Below are positions 38,101 to 45,515 of a stretch of DNA of 64,000 nt, one piece after another. Numbering within the stretch: position 1 is the stretch's first letter; every line of letters starts with the position of its first letter. Source of the DNA: Anaerocolumna cellulosilytica (lineage in GTDB: Bacteria; Bacillota; Clostridia; Lachnospirales; Lachnospiraceae). The notes beneath the pieces were generated by a model. It saw only the letters and a program-made list of their open reading frames with translations. It was not told the DNA's origin and ran no database searches. A program made the translations under genes and the position numbers. The stretch lies in the NCBI RefSeq assembly GCF_014218335.1, contig NZ_AP023367.1, positions 2,419,501 through 2,483,500 of the forward strand. The letters run 5' to 3'.

Positions 38101-41100
38101 GAATGGATTACGGTAACTCCTTTAAAGGCATACAATCCATCCTTATCAGTCAAAATAGCTTTGTTACCTATTTGCATTTGGAGGAACAAAAACCCTTAGC
38201 CTATTTCCACTGCCACCAGGGAATGTTAGACAGTGGGTTACAATCTATAATCGCTGCCTCGCTCTTAAAAGAAGAGGACACAGCAGAGACTTATTTTCCT
38301 TTTTATTATCAAAGCATTGCATTTTTTGGAAAGCTGCAAGAAAAAGATTACATATGCTATGGGAAGATAAAAGAAGAAGCTGGTAATGTCTCATCTAATA
38401 TAAAATGTGATATCAATATATACAGTTTAGATGGTAAAAGGCTAATTGCCATAGAAGATTTTACAGTGATGAAAAAGCAAAAATACCCGCAGACAGATAA
38501 GAAAATCACATTGTCTGAAGATACGTTTCGTTTCTTATATGGACTGCGGTGGGAAAAGATGAATCTGGAGGCATATAAAAGGGCAAGACCTGAATCTGGT
38601 AAATGGCTGGTATTTTCTTCGGACACCCCATGGACAGCGTCCCTTATCAAAGAATTCTATCGCCATGGACAGAATTGTATCAGACTTTCTGCAACAGATA
38701 ACAAAAGACATCTTTTGGAAAGGTTAAAGCAGGAATATGCGGACATAAAAGGAATTATCTATAATGGGGTTTCTGATACTAAAGGCAACCCTCTAATCTC
38801 AGAAGCTTGTTTTTACGGAGAGGAAAGTACTGCACTCAGAGAATTATTTCAATTGGCGAAAAGCCTGGCAGATCATACAGGCAAGTCCATAGATTTTATT
38901 ACCATTTCCGGGGATGCCATGGACATCGAGAACAAACAGACAGAAGTAAATCCGTTAAGTGCCTCCTTATGGGGATTAACTAAAGTAATGGATTTGGAAA
39001 TTAAAAATCTGAAAGCAAGATGTATTGATTTTGATTTAAGCGGTATAAATGAATCCTTGTATTGTGTTAGTGCAGTTAGAGAAATTATATATGGTGTTGA
39101 TAAGTATGTTTTATATAGCGGAGGTAACAGGTACATATCAGGGGTATACCCTCTTAAAAAGGAAGTGGAAAAAACCTCAAAGATTAGGGCGAACGGCGTA
39201 TATCTTATAACTGGAGGACTTGGTGACATTGCTTTAGAGACCGGTAAGTATTTAGCAAAGCAATATCAAGTCAAATTAGCCTTCTTAACAAGAACGGCCT
39301 TACCGGACAGAAAGTATTGGGAGCATACGATACAAGGCAGTAGCAGAGACAGTAAAAGAATAAAAGCAATTCAGGAAATAGAAGCACTGGGCAGTGAAGT
39401 TAAAATACTTACTTGTGATGTTACCAAAGAAGAAGAGGTTAAAGCTAGCATTGATTTAGTAAAAGCAAGCTATGGAAGAATCAATGGAGTCTTTCATATG
39501 GCAGGCATTATAAAAGACAGGATTATTATATTTAAGTCTTGGGAGGATATGGTGGAAGTAATGGCACCTAAAGTGATTGGAGGTGAGCTGTTATGCAAGC
39601 TGTTAGTAAAGGACCGTCCGGATTTTATGGTGTGGTATTCCTCAATCTCTGCTATAACAGGCAATCTAGGTCAGGGAGATTATGCCGCTGCTAATGCTTA
39701 TCTGGATGCATTGGCTTCAAAATATAAAAGTGCTCACAACATTATTTCAATCAATTGGACTTTATGGGAACAAATCGGTATGGGTACCAATCTGGTGGAT
39801 AGACAAAAGGCAAATGGTGTCAAACCCATAAGAAACCAAACCGCAATGGAAGTGATGGAATATAGCCTTTTAGGGCAGTATAAGCAGGTTCTTGCAGCGA
39901 ATCTAGAAGAATATGTAAGTGTCAAACCTATAAAGGAGGAGGCTGCATCAGCAAAAGAGCCTGCTGTCATTTCATATGCAGAGAATAGAAGTATCAGTCC
40001 ACAGGAGGCAAAAGTAAAGATAGCCGTCTATATAGTAAAATTTTTATGTAATACCCTGGAATATGGAGAAGAGGATATAGGTACGGATACCAGTTTCTCT
40101 GAACTTGGAATTGACTCTATTCTTGGAGTGGAATTAATTCAAAAGATAGAAGAGGTGCTAAAGGTTTCTTTTAATCCAACCATTATTTATGACTATCCTA
40201 ACATTGCGCTTTTATCTGAATACATTGCAGCCAATTACTTGGAAGAAGTAAAAGAGAGTAGTATCGATAATGAAGCAAAGGTTATAGCAGCAGAAATAGA
40301 TACATCTGAGGAAAGTGTTCTCTATAAAACCGCTGTGAATGAACCCATTTATTCCTGCAATGTGATATATGAAGAAAAGGAAATATACGACAAAGAGAAA
40401 TCGCATGACAAAAAAGGGATGTATGACGAAAATGCTACCTATGATAAAAAGGATTTATATAATGTAGAGGATATTGCCATTATAGGAATGTCTTATACCT
40501 TTCCAGGAATGGACGAGGAAAAGGATTTTCTACAGTTACTAGCAAAAGGCGATAACGGAATTAAACCGTTTCCAAAAGACCGGGGATTAAGTCCACGTGA
40601 AAGGGAGGATAAGGAGGAAGACTTCTTTGGAGGGTATATAGAGAAGGTCTATGATTTTGATCCGCTGTTTTTTAATATAACACCAAAGGAAGCGGAATTA
40701 ATGGATCCGCAGCAGCGGAAGATATTAAAGATTACATGGGAAGCAGTTGAAATAGCAGGCTATGCCAACCGGATACAGGGCTCTGAGACAGGGGTATTTA
40801 TCGGAATAAGCACCAATGAATATCAAACGATTGCAGGAGAGCATCATTCTCAGGTAGGAACTGGTAACGCGTTGTCCATTGCAGCTAACAGAATTTCCTA
40901 TTTCTTCGATTTAAAGGGTCCGAGCCTTTCAATTGATACGGCTTGTTCCTCCTCACTGGTAGCAGTGGATGCAGCCTGTGCAAATATTAGACTTGGCAAT
41001 TGTGAGATGGCAATTGCCGGAGGCGTCAATTTAATCCTCACATACAATACAACGAAAGTATTCAAAGAAGCAGGCATGTTATCTAGAGATGGAAAGTGCA

Positions 41101-44100
41101 AGACCTTTGATAATACAGCAGATGGATATGTACGAGGAGAAGGATGTGGGGCGGTTTTATTAAAACCCTTGAAGCAGGCACTGTTAGACCGTGATAATAT
41201 AGTAGCCGTTATTAAAGGCAGTGCGGTTAATCAGGATGGGCATACCAACGGTTTAACAGCTCCTAATGGATTAGCGCAGGAAAAGGTAATCAGAAAGGCT
41301 CTAAAAATGGCAGAGGTAAACCCGGAGGACATAACCTATATCGAAGCCCATGGCACGGGAACACCCCTTGGGGATCCCATAGAGCTTAGAGCTTTGACCA
41401 CTGTGTTTAGAGACTTTACGGACAAAAACGGATTTTGTGCCGTCGGTTCCCTTAAGACCAATATAGGGCATCTAGAGCCTGCTTCAGGGATTGCGTCACT
41501 TATTAAAGTTATTTTGTCATTGAAAAATAAAGTAATATTTCCTTCCTTACATTTTAATAAACTTAATAATCACATAGAAATAGCAGATTCACCTTTTTAT
41601 TTTCCGGATAAAGCTAAATCATGGTCCGGTATAGTAGGTAAAAGAAGGGCAGGCGTCAGTTCCTTCGGATTTGGCGGAACCAACGCTCATGTAATCCTTG
41701 AAGAGGCACCTGAATGCATGGATATGCCGGTAAGGAATCAGGAATTATCCTATCTATTTACAGTGTCAGCTGGGAATACGGCCTCTTTATTCCATAATGT
41801 GGAAAAATTGTATCGCTTTTTACAGCAGCCTATGGAGAAATTCATAGCCGGAATCAGCTATACGTTAACCGCCAGGCGGAAACATTTTTCGCATCGGATA
41901 GTATTTTTGGCAAAGGATATGGCTGAAATTGTTTATAAGCTGGAATATATCTTATCGGTAAGAAGTGAACAGAGTAACAATCAATACGGATATTCCGTTG
42001 TTAAGACCAATAAAATTGCCAATACGTTCGGAAGCAACACTTTAGAACCGGAAATTTTACTTGGACTTCAAACAGAGAACCCCCATAGTATGGTGCGTGC
42101 ACAGACATTAGAAAAATTAATACAGATATATCTGTCAGGCGAAAAAATAGAGTGGGAGAATCTATTTACAGAAGAAGAAAAAATCATGGTTCCGCTGCCG
42201 GCGTATGGATTTCATGAAGAAAGATATTTTACCAATAAGGGTTATACGGAGTTTAAAGTCACAAGTGAACAAGACGGTCCGAATGAGGAAGATGCTAATA
42301 CTTCTTATGGTATTAATACAGAAGTGATAGAAACTATAGCTGAGGAAGTTTTACAATCTGATAGTTATTCCATAGAAGCTTTAACAGACCGGATTGGCGG
42401 TATCTTTACAAAGGAGCTCATTAATAAGTTAAACTTTAAGGAAAGTCAGATTGATATAGATTCCAGCTTAATGGATTACGGCTTTGACTCCATCTTCGCA
42501 GTATCGGCAGTTAATTTGTATGAGGAAAAGGCAGGCATACAGTTAGATCCAACCATTTTATTTGACTTTGCATCCATCAGGGAATTTTCTTTGTACCTTG
42601 CAAAAGAGTATACAAGGGAGTTTCAAAGGTATTTTTCGGAAATAGAAGACAACATGGAAGATAGTAAAAAAGATGTTGCAGGAATTACCGAACAAAAGCA
42701 AGTATATAAAGAAGATGCTATGATTATTAATGATTTCGAAAATGTTATGCCGGAAGAAAAGGCCTTTAACAAGCAATGGCAGGAAGGAATGGATATAGCC
42801 GTTATAGGATATGCCGGAAGATTTCCGAAAAGTGAAAACATTTCAGAATACTGGGAGAATCTAAAAACAGGCTTTGACGGAATCTCTTCCTTGCCAAAAG
42901 AACGTTATACTTATGGGAAAGCAGAAAAAAGTGATGCCCTAAAGCAGGTATTATCCGGCTATGTTAGAGATGCCCACAGTTTTGACCCTCTGCTTTTTAA
43001 TATTTCCGGAAAAGAAGCAGATTATATGGACCCACAGCAAAGGCTTATGTTGGAAGTAGTATGGGAGACCTTAGAACAGGCAGGATATAACGGAAAAGAG
43101 CTTTCTGAGATAAAAACGGGCGTTTTTATCGGGGCAAGTAATAAGGACTACTCTTATTTAATCAGTGAAGAAGGGGAGTTTAACCCTTATATGGGAACTG
43201 GCAATGCCTTATCGGTTATTGCGAATCGGATATCGTATAGCTTTAATTTGAAAGGACCAAGTATGGCAATTGACACAGCCTGCTCCTCCTCTTTAGTAGC
43301 TATCCATTTGGCTTGTCAGAGTCTTAAGACAGGTGAATGCCAGGCTGCCATTGCGGGTGGTGTAAATCTTTTGCTGGATTATGATAATCAAGCGATATTT
43401 GAAAAAGCAGGGATGATTGCAAAGGATTACCATTGTAAAACCTATGATGAATCCGCCAATGGCTATGTAAGAGCAGAGGGGGTTGGTGCTGTCTTGCTAA
43501 AACCCCTGACCGACGCAAGGAGAGACGGAGACACAATCCATGCTGTCATAAAGGGAACCGGCGTAAATCAAGATGGTAAATCAAACGGATTAACAGTACC
43601 CAATGCCAAATCACAGATTGAGCTTTTATGTGAAACATGGGAGAGGGCAGGAATTCAGCCACAATCCATCAGCTATCTTGAGAATCACGGAACTGGGACT
43701 TCCTTAGGAGATCCCATTGAGATAAGGGGAATTACCGAAGCATTCAAGCGTTATACGGATAAAAAGGCTTTCTGCGCTATAGGTTCTGTGAAAAGTAATA
43801 TAGGACACTTGGAGCCAGCCTCAGGCATTGCAGGCATCCTCAAAGTAATATTGGCTATGAAGTATGGCTCTCTTCCTCCAACCATACACTTTAGAAAGCC
43901 AAATAAAAAAATTAATTTTACGGATTCACCAATTTATGTAAATGATAGATTTGCATCTTGGCAAACCATAGACGGAACGCCAAGAAGAGCTGGTATCAGC
44001 TCCTTTGGCTTTGGAGGAACGAATGCACATATTGTATTAGAAGAACCCCAGAATATAACTCCAGAACACAGGAAAGAGTTAACCCAAAAAGCGTGTCTGT

Positions 44101-45515
44101 TTACCCTGTCAGGAAGAAGTCAGAAGCAACTTCAAAAATATGTAACTGATATTACTGCCTATATTCGGAAAAATAAAGAAATTGAGCCATATGACCTATG
44201 CTATACTCTGGCCACCGGCAGGCAGCAGATGGGTCATACGGTGGCCGTATGTTTTCAGAACAAAGAAGAGCTGCTTCTTAAGTTAGGCCAGATGATACAA
44301 AACCAATTGAATAGTAGCGGGAGTATTATGAGCAGCAGTTATGAGGTGAAACAACGACAGCCCATGGTTTTTATGTATACCGGGCAAGGATCTCAATATA
44401 AGGGGGCAGGATATGAACTTTATAAGACAGAACCTGTATTTAAGTCAGCACTGGATAAATGTGAACAATTACTTATGCCATACATTAATCATAAACTAAC
44501 AGATTTATTATATGCAAAGGAATATGATGCTGCCTTACTGAACCAGACCAATATAGCACAGCCGCTTATCTTCTCCTTTGGGTATGCGTTAACTAACTTA
44601 TTAAAGGAATGGGGCATTAGACCGGATATTGTTATGGGACATAGTGTGGGTGAGTATGTAGCGGCTGTTACAGCAGGAATACTTTCTCTGGAAGATGGGA
44701 TGAAACTCATTGCAGAAAGAGGACGGATTATGAATTGTGTAGAAGAAGAGGGGCAAATGTATGCTGTTTTTGCAGATGTCGATTTGGTTAAAACCTACTT
44801 AAAAGAGTATTCTCCCAAGAGTGTAAGTATTGCTGCAATCAATACTGCGAATAACGTTGTAATATCAGGGGCTTCGGATGTGGTACGGGAACTGGCGGAA
44901 CGATTAACAAAGGACAACATAAAAGTTACTAGATTGGCTGTATCAAATGCATTTCATTCACCGATTATGAATTCCATTACAGAGGAATTCAGAGCATTAG
45001 CAAATACGATTGGATATAAAAAACCAGCAATTCCAATCGTATCAAATGTTGATGCCGATATCTTTATGAATAAAACCTTTCATGCCGAGTATCTGGTTAA
45101 GCATTTACTACAGCCTGTGAAGTTTATGGACAGTATAAAACTGCTGTATGAAAAGGGGTATAGAGTTTTCGTTGAAATAGCGGGCGGTCAGACTTTGGTT
45201 AATATGTGCAAGGATATACTAAAGGATAAAAAGGATTTTCAACTGATACCAACACTACGTTCTTATAAAAGCAGCCGGGAATCCATTAACGAAGCACTGG
45301 GACAATTTTATACCTTAGGCTGTAAAGTGGACTGGAATAAGGTTTATTTCTGGAATAAAGGCCGGAAAATACCCCTCCCCCCCTATCCTTTTGATAAAAA
45401 AACGTATTGGTTTAAGGATTTAGGGGAGAGAAAGGAAGGTTGTAAGACAGAAGCTGAAATTAAGAAGGAAGCAGCAGATGGCTTAATATTAAAGGGTAAA
45501 AGAATCAATGCATAG
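32124..45515 (+). CDS. Giant modular PKS, M8-M10 plus KS-AT of M11, 4463 aa
   Basis: Order: docking helix, KS-AT-ACP (M8), KS-relicAT-DH-KR-ACP (M9), KS-ACP without AT (M10), KS-AT (first part of M11). The ATG at 32124 is preceded by GGGAGGTGA and overlaps the upstream stop. The N terminus MLKNIELILAELEEGKLTPD is docking-like. The protein ends shortly after the AT post-linker (LPPYPFDKKTYW) without ACP and without the docking tail found on the other PKS proteins; the missing M11 domains are on the next two genes. The linker before the M10 KS (about 40340-40460) has short imperfect Tyr-Asp-Lys-rich repeats. M8 carries the second copy of the near-identical AT cassette. Eighteen bases separate this gene from the free-standing dehydratase gene. 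Confidence 0.97.
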   Translation: MLKNIELILAELEEGKLTPDKAYSMIYEKKGKETSGIEEGNNEIAVIGLSCRFPNADTMDAYWDILSEGKSCIKAIPKERWDFNHELEKKGIKPTSSMCRVGGFLKEIENFDAAFFDISNQEACLIDPQQRLLLEVVQEGIEHAGYCHKSFSGSNTGIFIGARDGKYEPVTADEHKNARVRLTGTLGNFNAARISNYFNLKGPSLVYDTACSSSLISTHYACKSILAGECDMAIAGGVHLCVNADTYISLNLMNQTLSKNGKCYAFDRRAEGFVPGEGVGIVVLKPLNKAIKDRDTIYAVIKGSAVNNDGYTIGETTPDLDAEQQVLERALQDAKVDAATISLIEAHGTGTMIGDPIEVRALAKAFNEYTDKKSFCALGSVKTNIGHLDTAAGIASLIKVILALYYKKIPPTQNIDMPNPRINFVDSPFYPAAYLEDWKPVQGVRRAGVNSFGFGGTNCHMILEEGRENQYLDQEENDRSRQLFLLSAKSGEALEKAAETYANYLAKRESENLGNICYTTGTSRRFFDNRLALICSDTRELKEKLKGIEFLTGECKTPGKVTFLFTGQGALYSNLAKELYERQPVFKEALNSCDRIFNQLSGTSLLALLYESDGTVLKETAVTQPVTFAVSYALARMWMAFGVTPEAVLGHSAGEYAAACIAGTFSLEDGLKLITWRGKLMQEKCRRGAMAALMCSRERAEDFLKELTEEEQKTVSIGAHNGETNTVISGEQETIAVLIKKAEAEKIRAVYLEVSHGFHSPMMLPMLRDYEKILEEVDFRENQIPIINGVTGERIKGQILSKEYWLQHVLAPVNFYKAIKICEAEEMEILLEVGAGNILSNMAKKIINKKDICIMPTLVRGVPDWHTIQEAMASLYVRGVTLEYEVYDKGYQRRRIALPTYPFNVKKQQESIGNVSKEDVILSPKPIREEKYKIFQTVKAKDKVEHLLMQMIAKVSTVTSDSITATDTFLNMGLDSNSLIYIASEIEKEFHITFVPSAFFEYQSIEKLAEFLTEEYGDKLHLCKEKTDTVKVPVAQPMISSDVEKDQSEWQRTSTNDIAVIGMAGQFPEAENLEIFWDNLKRGMDCVTDIPASRLDLETYYNCDKKAENKTYLKRTGLLKTVELFDPEFFNISPKEAKDMDPQQRLLLQGAYHTLESGGYAGDCLSGSDTGIFVGVAHTQYKEEIPYINTFTPLGNHEAMLANRLSYFLNFNGPSMVVNTQCSSSLVAVHLACKSILNGECTQALAGGVMAVFNPIYYLSGSKLQAFSLEGKCKTFDKQADGYVPGEGYGMVLLKPLKKALEDSDKIFAVIKGSAVNHGGKANNVSAPNAKAQEMVINGALANAGLTADDISYIEAHGTGTVLGDPVEIRALTAAYQRETKKRGYCGIGSLKSNIGHLESAAGIAGIIKVILSMQHKELPPTIHFNQLNPFIDILNSPFYINDTLGEWKCEGPRRAGVSSFGMGGTNAHIILEEAPVSKKAKLKDRKRDSYNILTLSAKHKEGLEELAVSYKELLKTDNSYDLQDICYSAGTGRGHYEYRLALVADTKNQAIEALGNFVQGMQDTGSYYYGEKQNVLKISLWCTGNLKKETCAKIMVQLYQEVERYQAIIDSISKVLEKHGISFLKYIKEKEWFLREQKTKDEQVWRFMAFVYEYALGKLLEAVKIIPAAIGCEEEGVYTAACLTGFLDVEEAVLLLLKDKAESTGKMNEIREALREGWREDTDCTIYLGYLTGAESSDTNTYMPTNKYAAEEDEITKKSCNLYAQILTYLYAMGADIDWRCVYEQHRAKKVELPLYPFRKKSFWLQKAEKKDSVKLSESSQPDLWDVRGASVKEEVYDIRILKQDENLRSFKLEQNTTLNQLFSQHKVQNEQIMPATGYVDIMLFLLEKYYEKLPSVFKAVTILDRITYEHLKDGALLIECEESNKGIDFSIYRRAYEGKDSKKTKCVTGKAIFLKPELQEPLPVGRIEDTDTENAKAIEGKEIYRAYEGIGMDYGNSFKGIQSILISQNSFVTYLHLEEQKPLAYFHCHQGMLDSGLQSIIAASLLKEEDTAETYFPFYYQSIAFFGKLQEKDYICYGKIKEEAGNVSSNIKCDINIYSLDGKRLIAIEDFTVMKKQKYPQTDKKITLSEDTFRFLYGLRWEKMNLEAYKRARPESGKWLVFSSDTPWTASLIKEFYRHGQNCIRLSATDNKRHLLERLKQEYADIKGIIYNGVSDTKGNPLISEACFYGEESTALRELFQLAKSLADHTGKSIDFITISGDAMDIENKQTEVNPLSASLWGLTKVMDLEIKNLKARCIDFDLSGINESLYCVSAVREIIYGVDKYVLYSGGNRYISGVYPLKKEVEKTSKIRANGVYLITGGLGDIALETGKYLAKQYQVKLAFLTRTALPDRKYWEHTIQGSSRDSKRIKAIQEIEALGSEVKILTCDVTKEEEVKASIDLVKASYGRINGVFHMAGIIKDRIIIFKSWEDMVEVMAPKVIGGELLCKLLVKDRPDFMVWYSSISAITGNLGQGDYAAANAYLDALASKYKSAHNIISINWTLWEQIGMGTNLVDRQKANGVKPIRNQTAMEVMEYSLLGQYKQVLAANLEEYVSVKPIKEEAASAKEPAVISYAENRSISPQEAKVKIAVYIVKFLCNTLEYGEEDIGTDTSFSELGIDSILGVELIQKIEEVLKVSFNPTIIYDYPNIALLSEYIAANYLEEVKESSIDNEAKVIAAEIDTSEESVLYKTAVNEPIYSCNVIYEEKEIYDKEKSHDKKGMYDENATYDKKDLYNVEDIAIIGMSYTFPGMDEEKDFLQLLAKGDNGIKPFPKDRGLSPREREDKEEDFFGGYIEKVYDFDPLFFNITPKEAELMDPQQRKILKITWEAVEIAGYANRIQGSETGVFIGISTNEYQTIAGEHHSQVGTGNALSIAANRISYFFDLKGPSLSIDTACSSSLVAVDAACANIRLGNCEMAIAGGVNLILTYNTTKVFKEAGMLSRDGKCKTFDNTADGYVRGEGCGAVLLKPLKQALLDRDNIVAVIKGSAVNQDGHTNGLTAPNGLAQEKVIRKALKMAEVNPEDITYIEAHGTGTPLGDPIELRALTTVFRDFTDKNGFCAVGSLKTNIGHLEPASGIASLIKVILSLKNKVIFPSLHFNKLNNHIEIADSPFYFPDKAKSWSGIVGKRRAGVSSFGFGGTNAHVILEEAPECMDMPVRNQELSYLFTVSAGNTASLFHNVEKLYRFLQQPMEKFIAGISYTLTARRKHFSHRIVFLAKDMAEIVYKLEYILSVRSEQSNNQYGYSVVKTNKIANTFGSNTLEPEILLGLQTENPHSMVRAQTLEKLIQIYLSGEKIEWENLFTEEEKIMVPLPAYGFHEERYFTNKGYTEFKVTSEQDGPNEEDANTSYGINTEVIETIAEEVLQSDSYSIEALTDRIGGIFTKELINKLNFKESQIDIDSSLMDYGFDSIFAVSAVNLYEEKAGIQLDPTILFDFASIREFSLYLAKEYTREFQRYFSEIEDNMEDSKKDVAGITEQKQVYKEDAMIINDFENVMPEEKAFNKQWQEGMDIAVIGYAGRFPKSENISEYWENLKTGFDGISSLPKERYTYGKAEKSDALKQVLSGYVRDAHSFDPLLFNISGKEADYMDPQQRLMLEVVWETLEQAGYNGKELSEIKTGVFIGASNKDYSYLISEEGEFNPYMGTGNALSVIANRISYSFNLKGPSMAIDTACSSSLVAIHLACQSLKTGECQAAIAGGVNLLLDYDNQAIFEKAGMIAKDYHCKTYDESANGYVRAEGVGAVLLKPLTDARRDGDTIHAVIKGTGVNQDGKSNGLTVPNAKSQIELLCETWERAGIQPQSISYLENHGTGTSLGDPIEIRGITEAFKRYTDKKAFCAIGSVKSNIGHLEPASGIAGILKVILAMKYGSLPPTIHFRKPNKKINFTDSPIYVNDRFASWQTIDGTPRRAGISSFGFGGTNAHIVLEEPQNITPEHRKELTQKACLFTLSGRSQKQLQKYVTDITAYIRKNKEIEPYDLCYTLATGRQQMGHTVAVCFQNKEELLLKLGQMIQNQLNSSGSIMSSSYEVKQRQPMVFMYTGQGSQYKGAGYELYKTEPVFKSALDKCEQLLMPYINHKLTDLLYAKEYDAALLNQTNIAQPLIFSFGYALTNLLKEWGIRPDIVMGHSVGEYVAAVTAGILSLEDGMKLIAERGRIMNCVEEEGQMYAVFADVDLVKTYLKEYSPKSVSIAAINTANNVVISGASDVVRELAERLTKDNIKVTRLAVSNAFHSPIMNSITEEFRALANTIGYKKPAIPIVSNVDADIFMNKTFHAEYLVKHLLQPVKFMDSIKLLYEKGYRVFVEIAGGQTLVNMCKDILKDKKDFQLIPTLRSYKSSRESINEALGQFYTLGCKVDWNKVYFWNKGRKIPLPPYPFDKKTYWFKDLGERKEGCKTEAEIKKEAADGLILKGKRINA
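32250..35175 (+). other. PKS module M8: KS-AT-ACP
   Basis: The KS Cys is at 32754. The AT has Ser 34077 (GHSAGEY) and HGFH ending at His 34398, as in M4. The ACP follows the AT directly, with Ser 35049. Its relatives M2, M4 and M6 all have DH and KR, so these were lost here or never present. Confidence 0.9.
33399..34834 (+). repeat. AT cassette repeat, copy 2 (in M8)
   Basis: Direct copy of 15481-16916 (constant offset 17918). The first 60 or so bases are less alike, then identity is close to complete until TYPFN, where this copy runs on as VKKQQES against GKKYWAT in M4. The copies share the same orientation and reading phase. Confidence 0.92.
35290..40235 (+). other. PKS module M9: KS-relicAT-DH-KR-ACP
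   Basis: The KS Cys is at 35787 in NTQCSSSL, the same unusual Gln as in M1. The AT relic (about 36590-37550) reads IGCEEEGVY where GHSVGEY is expected. The DH has His 37722 (HKVQNEQIMP) and Asp 38229 (HQGMLDSGLQ). The KR has Ser 39642 and Tyr 39681, but its nucleotide loop reads GGLGDIAL, with the third Gly replaced by Ala. The ACP Ser is at 40116. Confidence 0.86.
40465..42610 (+). other. PKS module M10: KS-ACP, AT deleted
   Basis: The KS Cys is at 40944 (DTACSSSL), with HGTGT and NIGHLE. Between KS and ACP only about 170 residues remain: the KS-AT linker start, then a shortened join to a post-AT linker (LPAYGFHEERYF). The ACP Ser is at 42489 (GFDSIFA). Confidence 0.87.
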
